Below, piece after piece: positions 19,077 through 31,419 of a stretch of DNA of 64,000 nucleotides (the stretch's first letter is position 1; each line of letters starts with the position of its first letter). Under the pieces are notes generated by a model. The model was given only the letters and a program-made list of their open reading frames with translations, had not been told where the DNA came from and ran no database searches. The stretch comes from Posidonia oceanica (lineage: Eukaryota; Streptophyta; Magnoliopsida; Alismatales; Posidoniaceae): the NCBI GenBank assembly GCA_037176725.1, contig JAZBRS010000011.1:4898001-4962000 (forward strand). The letters are read 5' to 3'. A program made the position numbers and the translations under genes.

Positions 19077-19580
19077 GCCGGCCGATAAGTCCGATATCTT
19101 ATCATTCTCATCATGATCTTACCCCCTCTTATCAATCAATCAATCACTCGTGCTAGGCTGATATCCGAAACTATCTCAGGCTGATATTCCTAAACTATCA
19201 TCTATCAATCACTCGTGCTAGGCTGATATCCGAAACTATCTCAGGCTGATATTCCTAAACTATCTTCTGGTCGATCCATGGTCGGCCCGCAGTTGTGTTA
19301 TACGGCTGATATCCAGTAACTATCACTCATGGTTTGTGGCTTCCAGTTGATAGGTCTGTAAACTATCCGCCAGTTGATAGGTCTGTAAACTATCCGCCAG
19401 TTGATAGGTCTGTAAACTATCCGCCAGTTGATAGGACTGTAAACTATCCCACAACCATGTTATACGGCTGATATCCAGTAACTATCACTCACAACTGCCT
19501 CCGGTTGACAGGACCGTAAACTGTCGCTCCCGGTTGATAGGACCGTAAACTATCCGGACGATAAGCCCGTCACCTTATCA
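19077..19580 (+). repeat. Hairpin/dyad array of A, just upstream of the PPT region
   Basis: About a dozen short dyads: GATATCCGAAACTATC and GATATTCCTAAACTATC (each twice, ~60-bp period, about 19150-19265), GATATCCAGTAACTATC (twice), GATAGGTCTGTAAACTATC in four ~27-bp units (about 19349-19450, the last with GGACTG), GACAGGACCGTAAACTGTC (19507-19525), GATAGGACCGTAAACTATC (19536-19554) and GATAAGCCCGTCACCTTATC (19560-19579). The T-A to C-G change in GATAG/CTATC versus GACAG/CTGTC is compensatory within one array. Confidence 0.85.
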
Positions 19581-20111
19581 TTTTTTTTCTCCTTTTCGGC
19601 GCGGCCTTGTCCCAGGAAGACGAAGCCGCGCACCCCCTTCCTGCGATAGGAGAGTTGGCCTCTCTCCTCGCACCCTTCTTTCCTGCTAGCTTGCTCCCCG
19701 GGTGGGGACCAGCTGCACCCTGTTTTCCTTCGCTTTGTCGTGCAAGTCTGGCCTCCCTGCCAGATATTCGCACCACATCGCGCCTTTTTATCTTTTTTCT
19801 GCATCATCTCAGCACTTTCTTAGCTAGCACTGCATATCACTTTAAGCATCATCAGTATCACTTGCACAGCATCAGCATTCTCTTATAGCTGCACTAACTT
19901 TTATACTAACTCTTGCATGGCATTTGCATTAGCATGCATACACACAGCACAGCATCCATCTGCACTGGCATCTTGCATTGTGGCAACGGGCTACGATCTT
20001 CGGTGCATCTGCCGAATAAGTAGTTCACGCCCATAGCAACCCGCTGCTCCCGCCGGTCAGATGGGGTGTCTTGTCAACCCTGAGCAGCGGCCGCGCTCCG
20101 CTTGCCCTCAC
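19581..20111 (+). other. Unassigned stretch between hairpin array and PPT of A
   Basis: No gene is supported. Part of it (about 19975-20110) is collinear with the equivalent stretch of C (minus, about 31425-31540), for example a GGGGTGTC-TGTC/GTGTC-ATGTC block followed by ACCCT and GAGCAGCGGC-like sequence. The rest shows only GCATCA/TTGCAT-type low-complexity words. Confidence 0.5.
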
Positions 20112-20113
20112 TC

Positions 20114-20126
20114 AAGGAGGGGCATC
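20114..20126 (+). promoter_or_regulatory. Polypurine tract of A
   Basis: AAGGAGGGGCATC directly precedes the TG of the 3' LTR. Element C has CAGGGAGGGGCATC at the same position on its strand. It primes plus-strand DNA synthesis. Confidence 0.9.
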
Positions 20127-23100
20127 TGTTGACACCACATCTTGGCAGGCTTGGACCCTCGGAGCCCTCTTGGTGATTGCTGGATCAAACCCCAACCAAA
20201 CCCTAACCCTAATCCTCCTCTCTACCCTGCAAAATCAGCCCATTTTGGCCTAAACCTTTACCCCCCTTCCCAACCTCAAAACCTAACCAAAATCCATAGG
20301 AAAACCCACCACTATCCACTCAACAAACCTACCCAAGACCTTAGAAATTTCCAAGCCTAACCCATTCCCAAAAACCCTAGAAAACCTAGGTGAAACTACC
20401 CTTCTTCTACACCTTGAAACCCCTCCAAAACCTCCTTAGAATCTGACCAAAATCTCAGAACCAAGAATTCAAACCCTAGACTACCCACTCACCAATTTTC
20501 ACCCCATTCCAAGACCATTAAGACCCTCTTTCACCCAAATTATCCTTTTCTCTCTTCGGGATTATCATTTCCTCTCTCCTCTCTCTCTCCTGATTATCAT
20601 CTCTCTTTTCATCCCCTTCTTATGCTTTTTCTGGTCTGGCTGTGGGCCCCCTCCGTGCTTCTATTCTTCCTCTATCTTATCCCTATTTTTACTTCATTTT
20701 TAGCATTTTTTCTGAATTTTAAAAAATCGCTTTCCTCCAACCTATCTCTTTTCCTTTTATTTCCCTCTTTTTTTCATTTCTTTCCTCCTCCTCTTTTCCT
20801 TTTCCCTCTCTTGTAAAAATCCACAAAAACCCATAAAAATCTGTAAAACCTCAAAACATAAAAGGAACAAATCAGAACCCGAAGAAAAACAATTAAAAAA
20901 TGTTAAACAAGCAATTAACAACTTAAACTTAACTAAAGCAAGCTAAAAAGAAAACCAAACATGCAAACTAAAAAATGCAAAACAAATCAAAAGAAAACAC
21001 TGAAAAATCAAGGAAAAAACTAAAATGAGATCTAAACCCAGCAAAAGTAAAAACCCATCAGAAGAATTAAAGGACAAACCCTAAAAAGGAGGATTGAAAA
21101 TCAAACACTAAAACAAGTAATTAAAGAAGGCAAAAGACTTAACCTAATAAACACAAGAAAAACAAGTTAAAAACTTAATTAAAAAAGAAAAGGAAAAACA
21201 CATCTGAAAGACTTAAAAAACACCCTATCAAACCAGAAAAACCCAACTAAAAACTTCAAGAAAAATCAACAAATAAAAATCAAAACATAACTTAAAAGAC
21301 TTAAGAAAGAAAAAACCCTAAGAAGACTAAAACTTAAGAACCTAAAACCAACCCTAATTAATACGAAATTAAATCCTAAAAAATCCTAATCAATATCCTA
21401 AGTGTCCAACAAGGGAAACACAATTTTTAAAACAATTTAAAAAAGGCTTAACAAACATTTAATCAAGTGAAAACCAATTAAAAGCAAAATCAAAACTCTA
21501 AAACCCTAATCAAGCCCAAAACACATTAATCAACTCAAAATGACCATTAAAAATCTTAATTAAAATCCTAATCTACAGCACAACCCTTCTGATATTTTTA
21601 TTTATTTTCAGTTTATTTTTACCAAACTTTATTTCCCCATTCTACCCTCTCTTTCTTTCTTACTTTTCTTTTCCATTCTTTCCTTTCCTTACTGGGCTCA
21701 ATCCAGCCCGTTTCCTTTTTTCTTTTATTTCTTTGTTTTTCCCTTCAGCCCGCTCAGTCCGGCCCGCCATCTCCACCCTTCTTCTTCCTTCTGCATTTCT
21801 TTTCCTTTCGTCAGCCGGTCTTCCTCTCCCGCGAACGACCGGCTACAGCCCTCCCTCCCTCATTTGAATTTCGAAGCTCCATCTTATCGTCTACAGCAGC
21901 TCGCCGCTTCACCTCCATCTCAGCGGCTTTTCCGGAGTCGGTCGCCTCGCCGTCTTCTCTGCTGCAGTGGCCGCCGCTGATTTTGAAATCAGTAAGCGCG
22001 CCAGCAGCCTCCCTTTCACCAGATATAAGCCTCCTCCGTCTTTCCCTCATCAGGCGAGAGAGAAGAGAGACCGAGCGAGCAATCTTCAACTTCAGAGCGG
22101 ACGGAGAACCCCAGAGCGAACCCAGAATCGCATCCAATTTCCAGAGAGCATTTCCACCCTTTTCTTCCACTTGAAACGACTCCTTCCTTCTCCTCTGCAT
22201 TCCTTCCAATTCCGGAGAGAAGAGAGTGCGGAAGAGAGTGTCTGAGGGATTCTTTGACATCCCGGAGAGAAGCCTCCATCTCAGCCCAATCCCCACACCC
22301 AGTCCTCCTCTTTTCTTCTCTGAAAAATTCAGCAGACTTCCCTCTTCCATTTCCAGAAAACCAAACTCCTTCCTGGCCTTCATCCTTCTCCCAATTCCTC
22401 CCCCAAGCTCACCCAGAAACCCAGCACCATTCCCCAACCTTTCTACAGCCATTCCACCACCCAAACTGCCCTCAGATCACCCTCTGAAGCCAACTGCAAC
22501 CGACCTGAACCCATTTCCCAATTCCCTCCTCCAGAACCCGCAGAATCCTCTCAAACTGCACCTAGCTACTCGCCAGACTTCCACCTTTCCAAAGCCCCAG
22601 ACATTAGACCTTCTCGTCCACCACAAACCCTAAACTTCACTCCAAACACCTTGCCCTATTTCTGACAGAAATCAACCCGAACCTCCATTTCCTATCTACT
22701 AGCTCCAGAACCTTTTCCAAAGCATCCAAACCCCTCTGCCAGCACTCCAGCAATCCCCCGGAGCGCTCCAGTCAAGCCGAGGAGCAACAGACCGCTCCCC
22801 CGGCCTCCGGCAGCTTACAGTCCACCCAGAAGACCCATTCCTCCGTCCGCGCTGCAGAACCGTCGCCTGATCGCTTGAGAAGCTCCGAAGCATCGTCCTG
22901 AAGACGTCCGAACCACCGCGAGCCGCTGGAAGCCTCCGCAGCGACCGGACTACGAGCACCGGCCGGCTCCGACCCTGTCGAGGTCGGGAGCGCCCTCCAG
23001 ACGCCACCGCAGGTACTCCTCGCCCTCCCCCGCTCTCTCTCCTCCTTCTGCTGCTTCTCCGCCGGTCAGAGGCCAGATCCAAGCATTCCAGACGCTCCTG

Positions 23101-25965
23101 CGGCTCGCCGGTCTTCCCGTCTTCTTCGGCGCCAGTCCCCTAATCTCCGGATGCTCCGGCCAGCAGGAAGGTCCCCGGTTGGTTCCCTGAGCTCCGCACG
23201 GTTGCCGGCCACGCCCTCCGCCAGTCTGCGCTTCCTCAGCCTCCCCTGTCGGCGGCCACGAGCTCTGGATGCTTTCTGCTACAGTGCTCGTCGCCGTCGA
23301 CGAACTACTGTTCATTTATTTCTTTTGTTATATAGTTTTAGGTGTAAATATTGCATATCTGCCTTAAGTTTTTCAATTTTTGCACTTCAATCCTCTGTTC
23401 ATTTAATATACTTAGTTTTTAATTAAATACCATGCTAAATTGCAACTTATGTTTCTGTTTTTCTATATTTGCCTTCTGATCCTGTTACTGTACTGTGCTG
23501 TTATAATATTTTGCATTTTAGCCCCTCTGCTTTCGATTTTTGCATGTAAGTCCTGCTCATAATCAGTTCATTTATTTGCATATATTTTGCCATACTGCAT
23601 TGCATTTCAGGTCCCTGCATGTTTCTGTTTTTGCATGTAGGTCCATGCACTGTAGGAACTTAGCTTTTATTTTCTTATTTTGCATACTGCATTGCATTTC
23701 TTTTCCTCTGTTTTTGCATATTTGCACTTAGGTCCATTCTAAATGGACAGTAGCTGTTATGCATGTATTTTGGCTTATCATATTGCATTTTCAACCCTGT
23801 TCTTTTCAAAAATTGCACTGCAGTCCTGTTATCTGATTTTCAAAGCATGTTTTCCATATAAAATTGCATATTTGACCCTTGCATGATTTAAAAATCACAC
23901 ATAGGTCCTTGCATCTTTTAAAAAATCATGTGAAAAGACCATTTTGCCCGTAAACTTGCATTCTAGCTCCTATGCTTACCAAATTGCATGCAGACCCTCC
24001 ACTAGTATCCCCAGACTCCCTGGAACCTTGTTTTCTGGAAAATTTGCATTTCAGACCCCAGTTTTTCCAAAATTGCATTCTCACTTCCTTTTGGTTTCAA
24101 AACCTCTTTTAAAGCATACCCTCTTTTCAAAACACCTTTCTGAGCCTAGTTTTTAGCAAAATGGACCTCTGTCCTCCCCTGTTTTCAAAATCCTTTCCCA
24201 TGGACCCCTGTTTTATTGAAAATTTGCATTTTTAGCTCCTTTTCTTTTCCAAAATGCTTTCTGAACTCCTGGCTTTTCCCAGTTTCTTCTCTTTGCTTCT
24301 TCTTGCTTTCGCATGCATCCTGCATTCACCTAGTCTTGCATTTTAGCATATTCTTGCACACACCAAGCACTTTTAGCTCCCTTTCACCTGGGAGGACCTT
24401 TCTGCACATCCCTAGGACCTCCTAAACACCTAGATCTGTTCTTCTCCCCTGTTCTGGCCCTTTTGCCTTGAAGCTGCGATATCTTCCAATCCAGCCGTTG
24501 GATCTTCTCAAGTAAGCTGCCCAGGCGACCGCAGCGAGGCGCTCTTCAGCATGGATCAGATAGATTTCAGATCAGGCTCCCGGATTTCCAGGTATGTCCT
24601 CCTGAACCCCTACATTGCACTCATTTGCATGCCATTTGCACGGTTTTCCTCGTTTTTGCTTTCTGTCTCTTTGAGCATGTAGAATAGGCCTCCCCTTTCT
24701 ACTTCTATCTTCAGATCCTCGTTTCGCGTTTCCCCGTGTGTTTTGTGTTGCGTTTTCCTTGGATTTGCCACTTAATGTGACTTTCTTCCCCCTTTTCCAC
24801 GATCCGATCGCATCGCGAGCTTTGGGCAGCGTGCAAGACACACCGTGGAACGATTCAGCGGGAAACAGTCGCAAAGAAGTGGTAATCCCTCCGTTTGCCC
24901 CCTCTCCCCTCTGTAGGTCTTCACTCCTACTCTGAGTGGTCCTAAACGACGTCTGTTCTTACACACACGTTGTTTTGCCTCCCCTTTGGCCTCTTCTGAT
25001 CTTTTTCTGCATTCTTGCACTCGCATGGCTTTTCCGAGGTTTTTGCTTCGCTGTTTTGGCACCGTTTCGCGTGCCCGCTTTCGTTTTGGCACCATTTTGC
25101 GTGCCCTTCCATTTTCTTGCCTTGTTTTGCGCGCTGCCTTGCTTTCTCGCTTGTTTTGCGTGCCGCTCTCATTTTTGCACCGTTTTGCGTGCCGCTTTGC
25201 TTCCTTGTCTCGTTTTGCGTGTTGCCTTGCATTCTCGCTTGTTTTGCGTGCCGGTTTCGCTCTCTTGCATCGTTTTGTGTGCGTTGCTCATTTCTCGCCC
25301 TGTTTTGCGTGTTTTACGCCGTTTTCCCTTGCATGTCGATCGCATTGCATGGTTTCCTCGCTGTTTTGCTTTCTCGCCTGCATTTGCATATAGGGCTGTG
25401 ATGCTTACTGTCTGGAGTTCTCACGAGCTAGGTTTCACCTAATTCGGAACACGGACAGCGTAGCTGAGCACTTAGAGAGCACGTTTACTTCCTTGCTTTG
25501 TTTCTTCCCACTTAGAGCACACCTTGAGCATTCATTTAGGCATTTATAGGCACATAGGCATTCAATCCTGCATTTCCCTGCGTATGCGAGCGTAAGCCTA
25601 GAAAGACCGATTCTCGGGCGTGTCGGGGGTGCCTAACACCTTCCCCGCACGTAACAGGAGTCCTTACCCTGTCTTTTGGCCCGCAATGACCGTACTACCC
25701 TCATCCTAGGCTAGAGTCATCTCATTTGCATTTGTTTGCATTTGTTTTCCCTTGCATTGCTTTGCTTTGCATTTCTTGCTCGGTTTTACGCGTTAATTCA
25801 CGCATTTCCCTGGTTTTCCTTGTCTCCCGTTAATAGACATGGTGGCGACTCTGATTTGTCTTATCTTTCCTTTTCTCCTCGATTTTAAGCGTTTTCGAGT
25901 CGAGCCCCTTCCTCGGATCCAATCGCCGCTAGATAGCGAGCCTGATTCCGATCGGGATCGCTACA
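20127..25965 (+). repeat. 3' LTR of element A (5839 bp, complete)
   Basis: Begins TGTTGACACC after the PPT and ends ATCGCTACA; from 20949 on it repeats 1-4987. It shows the complete order of LTR parts, including the first 822 bp missing from the 5' copy, which are C/A-rich with plant-intergenic-style AAACCCTAA words. Candidate splice donor at 24592-24593, PBS-like duplicate at 25843-25853, conserved block at about 25582-25698. Its start (TGTTGACACCACATCTTGG) differs from that of C, D and E (TGTTGACACCCCATTTTGAC). Confidence 0.95.
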
Positions 25966-25970
25966 GCATC
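25966..25970. repeat. Predicted right target-site duplication of A (GCATC)
   Basis: The five bases after the 3' LTR. The left copy would lie before the window and cannot be checked. Confidence 0.4.
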
Positions 25971-28051
25971 AGCCCCTGCATTAGCCTTGGCATCTTCCCC
26001 TGCTAGCATTGTCCGCCAACCTCTGCCGGAGCACTCTTATCCGGGAGGCGCGAAAACCTCAGGAATTCACTCTCTTTTCCCCTCCGGGTCTGCCACCTCT
26101 ATGGTAGACCCCTTTGAGCTCATCCATGACATTTCTGAGCCCTTTCTAGTCTCTCTTTACCTTGCGGCTGTTGCTGGCTCCAAGTCAAGCGTTCATATGA
26201 TCCGACCGCATGCCAGGCCGGAGCACTCTTCCGCACCGTCCACCATGTTTCCTCAGGCTCAAGCCCCTGTACACCTTGTAGGTAGGCCTCAGCCAGGATC
26301 CCCTATACACCCCCAGGTAGGCCTCAGCTAGGATCCCCTGTCCACCTGTTAGGTAGGCCTCAGCCTCCACCTGCCTTACCTTCCCAACAACCTCATCCAT
26401 CCCCCCATCAACCAACAAACACCCTTGTAGCCCCTCTTGTGCTCGTAGCACATGCTCCCGTGGTTATCAACCTAACCCAAGACACCCATCGCGTACCCTA
26501 CAGCTATGCCACAGAAATGTGTGCGGAAGTGACGTGGTCAGGGAGGGTCTACAAGCCCCCAGCACCGGTGGTTAGGCCTAGTCGTCCAGAACCTGCAGTA
26601 CCTCCATCATCAGGCCAACCCCCTGCACCCACCACAGCTGAGCCTACCAGCAAAGCCAATCCTCCTCCCACCAAAAAGGGCCAACCCAAGGCTGACATCA
26701 CTTCCCAACTAAAGAAGGTTATAACTGACATTTCCATTTGGGACCTCATACATACATCTGCCGAATACCGCGAGGCTTTTCTTCGCGTGTTCCAAGCCGT
26801 CCATGTGTCCCAAACTATTGAACCTGCAGCCTTGGAAAGCATGGTAGGGATGATTGCGGAGCCCCTGGTCATCTCTTTCACAAGTGATGAGCTACCTCCG
26901 GTAGGGATTAATCACAACCAACCCTTGTTCGTCACGGTACAATTCAAAAACAATTGCATTCCCCTCACGTTGGTTGATAATGGGTCAGGCCTTAATGTTT
27001 GTCCCTTGCGTACTGCAACAAAGCTCGGATTCAAGGTCGAGGATATCACCCTAGTAATAAAGGGAATGACAACTTTTGATAACACCCACCATGATGCTCT
27101 AGGGATTTTGATTATTCCTCTCATCATTGGCCCGATCACATTCGATGTGGAATTCTACATCGTCGACCTAGAGCCCAACTTCAATTTTCTACTTGGGCAC
27201 CCTTGGCTGCACAAGCATCAGGTCATCTCCTCGACCCTCCATCGCATGATCAAGTTTTGCCGAGGTGACGATGTCATCGTCGTCATGGTGGAGAATTTTG
27301 AGAAGGAGTGGATCAAGGTGGTTTCCTCTGTCTCTTCACAGACTGTCCCCTTTGACCAAGAACTTTCAGATGCTTTATACCATGTCAACCGGTGCGAGCC
27401 GGTTAACTTTATTCTAGATCTCGAACGTGTCAACTCCTTGGCTGTTCATAATAACCCTTTTCGGATGGTCGAAAACGTCTATCACAAGTGGGGTTACGTC
27501 AAGGGGACATCGCTCGGGAGGTACGGCCAGGGAATCGCTGAGCCGATCGCGGCAAAGGAGCGAAGAGACACCGAGGGTCTCGGATACGACCCGCAGACCA
27601 ATGAGGACAGACTCTAGCAGCCAAAGAATCGACGGATGATCATTCCCCAGGACCTCACTAACTTCACCAGTGCAGGTACCTTGGGTTCAGGCGTGGTCAA
27701 GCCATAGCGCAACTGGAGTCGTGCTAGAGCCCTTCGCTGCCGACGGAAGAATGGGTCTACATGGAGGACTACTACTCGGATGGGGATCAATCTGGCACAG
27801 TAGGGGCAGCCCGGACCTGCAGTGAGATCCAACTCGGCACAACAGCATCTCGGTCAGTTTGTCTGGCCCTTCCCTCCATAGATAAGGTAGCAGATTTGGC
27901 AGGCCTCATGGCAGGATTGAGAGTCTCTCATGTTTCTGCAATCTCATCAGCATCACTGATATCAGCAGCAGCAGCTTTGAAGTTAGGGACACCAGCCTAG
28001 GCATAGTTAGCCAGTCTGCCTGCGGCCGTAGTCGTGTCAGTACAGCTGTCA

Positions 28052-28056
28052 CCCTC
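28052..28056. repeat. Left target-site duplication of C (CCCTC)
   Basis: CCCTC immediately before the C LTR; the identical CCCTC follows the other LTR at 56315-56319. Confidence 0.95.
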
Positions 28057-31000
28057 TGTAGCGATCCCGTGACTTTCACGATCATCCGTGGATGCTGCCA
28101 GAGCTCGCGTGCACCGATCGGAAATCAGGTTCACTATTAGCGGGTGATCCGAGGAGGAAACTCGACTCAAAACACCGAAAATAGAGGCGAAAAGCCAAAG
28201 GGAAAAAGAAAGAGAAGGAAAAAGGGAGTCGCCACTTAGTCTATTATAGGGAAGATGAGGAAAACCAAGGAAAAGCATAGAAAACAAGCAAATAGATGCA
28301 ATGCTATGCAAAAATGGATGACTCGTGCCAAAGACGAGGGCAAAATGGTCACTGCGGGCCAGAGAAAGGGTAAGGACTCCTATTACGCACGGGGAAGGTG
28401 TTAGGCAGCCCTGACACACCCAAGAAGTCGGTCTTTCTAGCCTAACACGCTCACATATACCGGAAAATGCATGCTTTGAATGCCTAAGTGCCATGAATGC
28501 CATGTATGGAAATTAAACATGCTGTCTATGCGCTCAGTAGTGTTGCTACTGTTCCAAACTGGGCGAACCGAACCGGGCGAACCCTGGTTCGTAAGAATTC
28601 CAGGTAGTAAGCATCACTACCCTAAATGCGAATGCAGGCAATAAAACAAAACGGCGAGGAAAACCATGCAATGGAAGCAACACGCAAGGGATAAAGCAAA
28701 GTGGGTGCGAGGCTAAAACCACGGGAAAGCATGCAAGGCGAGGCGTAAAACCAAAACAGGGTCCCGACAGCATGCATGGGTGTTGTAGGCATATACCGGG
28801 ACCAACGAAATGCAAGGGGCGGTGATCAAAACGGATTCGGTGCTTAAAACGGAGGTGCAGCTTACTATAAGTGTTGGGCACGACTAACAGCAACGTCCAA
28901 TGTTGGACGCTAGGATAGCTGGTGTCCTACATAGGCAGAAGCCAAAATGCAGAAAACATGCAATGCAAACTTGGAAAATATGGATTTAATGCAATGTAAA
29001 AACCCAAGAGTAGATAGAGCATGTTGGGAAACCAAAACACAAGGCCCAGAAACCAGAAGCCAGATCAAAACAATTTTCAAACAAGCAGAGGGTGTTGGAC
29101 GCTCAAAATGACAGCATCCAATGTTGAACGCTGAGATTTGGGCATCCAACAACCAAGCCATGCTTTTTTGAGAAAAAATGCATGCATGCAGGCTATATGA
29201 ATGCGATGTAAATGCTGCATGAAAGTGCATGACATGTATAACATGCAAGGCAGTCAAGATAAACAACCAGAATAAGATTTAATAGCAAGATGCAAGCATG
29301 AATGATTTTAAGCTACTGCAGGGTGTTGGATGCTAGAACAGACGGCATCCAACATAGGACGCTACAGTATCCAGCGTCCAACACTCTAGAACAGGCAGAA
29401 GGCAAGATGGCATGCAAACTAGCAAGGAAACATCATGGCATGGATTCAAATTGCTGTAAACAGACATAGGCATGGCATGCAAGCATGGATCAAACGAACA
29501 TAAGAGATTAGAGCATCATGCAAGCAATTAAATGGAAGTTACTAAGTAGAAACGTAGGACGCTGGAAACATCAGCGTCCAACGTAGGACGCTGAATGCTC
29601 CAACATCCAACATATGGAGGATGCAAACCTACCTGCAAAGAGGGAGCTTAGCTCTAAACCCCACTTAAACATGCATGCAAGCTACTGAGGACATGCCAGA
29701 TCAAGAAAAAACATTCAAACCAAGCATATAACCCATGAGAAGCAAGTAAGAAAGAGTATGCAAAGGAATAAAGGGGTAAAAACCCCCAAAAAAAAGCATA
29801 CAACTTGAGAGGAGACTAGCAAGCTTAAACATGGTTGCCATAGGGGCCAGGCATCACTAAACATGCATGGATCATGTATATAACTCAAAAATAAGCAACA
29901 TGCAAGCGTGGCAGCAAATGTAAGCAAACAAGGGAGTAGGACGCTTAGTTAACCAGCGTCCAACGTTGGACACGACTCACTCCAGCGTCCAAAGCAGGCA
30001 GATAGCAGATTAACATGAGGCATGCAATATTGATCCAAAACGGGATCAAAACAGGATATTAAGCATGCAAAGGCATCAAGGAACATGTAAGGAAGCATAT
30101 ACCACAAGCTCATGAAGATGCAAACAAAGCATGGCAAGCATGAAGGCAAAATCAGAGCAAAAGAAAACAGTGACAGCTGGGTGTTAGACGCTGCACTATT
30201 GCACGTCCAACGTTGGACGCACCAGGCTGGGCGTCCAACAAGTCGAGAACTCCTCGGCCAAAACCGATGCTCAGATCGATGCAAAAAGGGAAGCTAAGGA
30301 TCTAGGAAGCATGAGCATGCAAAGAGGAACATGAGCACGTGCTCAAAGCTAAAAATGGGCAGGTGGTTAGCTCCACCCACCTCCTCCTCCTTGCGGCCGG
30401 CGGCAGGAGCTATTCCGGCCAGCCAAGGAGGCGTGCGTGCCAACTAACTATCCTAACATGCTCGTGTGTGCATGGGCTAGCTACTGGTATCGAGTGCCTA
30501 CCTTAGTGCGGCTTGAAGTGGCTGTTCCGCTCGTGGCCGGTCGGCGCAGAAGCTTGCGGCAGGCGAACACCGGCGAGCTTGCTCGGCATGTAGGAGGCAC
30601 GGGAGAGGGAGCCGAAGGTCTGGGAGTGGAGGTGGGAGTTCACTCTTGGTCGCTCGAGCTCTCAATTCTCTCTAGAATGGGTGTGGTGTTCTCTGGAAGA
30701 GGGAGAAGGTGGCTGTTTTGTTGGGTTCATGGGTTCGTTTTCAACAGTGGCAAAGACTTTGGCAGGCAATGGCAGGTGTGGCAGGGCGTGGCGAGAGTGG
30801 GGAGTCCACGAGGGATGTCAGGGAGTTAGTGTGGAAGGTCTGGATGGTCGCCGAAGTCGTTGTGGTGGCTGAGATAGGCTGGCAAAGGTAGTGACCGCGG
30901 AGGTGAGCGGGAAACAGGCTAGGGCGGAAAAGAGGCGGTGGCAAGCAGTCACTCGGCCTTGGCAGCTAGTGGATGGCTTGGAGTGATGAGGGGATGGCTA

Positions 31001-31405
31001 GTAAGTGGTGTACAGCCAGCGGAGTGGACGGGAGGTGAGCTAGAGGTGGCGGAGCAGCCGCTGCACCTCTCGAGTCGTTGGACGCTAGTGCAAAGCGCGT
31101 CCAATGTTGGACGCTAGCACAGAGTGCGTCCAACGTTGGACGTTGCCCGTGCCAGCGTTCAACATGCCTAGGAGGCCAAAGACTGAAATGGACTTGGGCC
31201 TTGGTTTTAAAAGGTTTTAAAAAAGTGTAAAAGGCTTGGGTGATGGTTTTTGGGCTTAAGTGGAGTTTTAGGGTTGGTTTAGGAATGGGATTTGGTTTTT
31301 AGGTCAAAATGGGTTAATTTGGAAAAGAGAGAGCCATCCCAGAGTCTAAGCAAGCTTTCCAGAGAGGTCGACCATCTTTCAGGCAGTCAAAATGGGGTGT
31401 CAACA
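28057..31405 (-). repeat. 3' LTR of element C (3349 bp)
   Basis: In element orientation it begins TGTTGACACCCC (at 31405) and ends ATCGCTACA (28057). Compared with the other C LTR, divergence is uneven: about 13 differences in the terminal 150 bp, mostly transitions, but very few in 29590-30000. It carries seven clusters of TTGGACGC/GCGTCCAA palindromes and a GC-rich segment (about 30370-31080) with no recognisable protein. Confidence 0.95.
28871..31165. repeat. Seven palindrome clusters (GTCCAACGTTGGAC family) in the C 3' LTR
   Basis: Clusters at about 28871-28912, 29091-29150, 29320-29385, 29550-29612, 29936-29992, 30180-30240 and 31077-31165. Most hold two to four half-sites TTGGACGC / GCGTCCAA in both orientations. 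Perfect 14-bp palindromes GTCCAACGTTGGAC lie at 29958-29971, 30205-30218 and 31128-31141. Between clusters the sequence is ordinary A-rich GCATGCAA-type DNA. Confidence 0.85.
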
Positions 31406-31419
31406 GATGCCCCTCCCTG
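31406..31419 (-). promoter_or_regulatory. Polypurine tract of C
   Basis: Reverse strand CAGGGAGGGGCATC adjoins the LTR start TGTTGACACC. It matches A's PPT. Confidence 0.9.

Larger units (their letters stand above)
1..25965 (+). mobile_element. Element A: Tat/Ogre-type Ty3/gypsy LTR retrotransposon, near complete
   Basis: Two long direct repeats (1-4987 and 20127-25965) flank an interior with a tRNA-Arg-type primer binding site, gag-pro, pol in the order RT-RNase H-aRNase H-integrase, an additional ORF downstream of pol, and a purine tract next to the 3' LTR. Window base 1 corresponds to base 20949 in the 3' LTR, so about 822 bp of the 5' LTR lies outside the window. The two LTRs differ by scattered, mostly transition substitutions (about 2 in the first 420 bp, 10 in a 480-bp stretch near 4000) and one ~29-bp indel, which points to a fairly recent insertion. 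The 3' LTR abuts gag sequence of another element (B), so A is nested. The left target duplication cannot be seen. Confidence 0.95.
25966..28056 (+). pseudogene. gag-pro: Element B fragment 1: gag C-terminus, protease, G-patch-like region
   Basis: Homologous to A 8440-10510. It enters in the Pro-rich part of gag, after the zinc knuckle, where A inserted. The frame is open from 25987 to a TAG near 26329, then from 26439 to 27617. Protease is complete with VDNGSG (about 26974) and LLGHPWL (about 27195; Arg replaced by His), followed in the same frame by the RGDDVIVVM segment, which shows that A's shift near 9748 is a lesion. The G-patch-like motif (about 27463-27590, WGYVKGTSLGRYGQGI) is intact. 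The fragment continues into a Ser/Ala-rich linker and stops at the CCCTC where C inserted. A translation across the junction aligns with A's linker (SVQLSPS|LVRQS versus SVPLPPSLEGQS), so this and 56315-60189 were one element. Confidence 0.88.

Noticed and set aside
20190..20220. AAACCCTAACCCTAA telomere-like repeat
   Set aside because: Only about two units within an AC-rich LTR start; CCCTAA words are scattered through these LTRs.
30437..30829. A host or captured gene in the GC-rich part of the C LTRs (also 55346-55738)
   Set aside because: The ORF is duplicated only with the LTR, lacks domain features and its ends are not supported.
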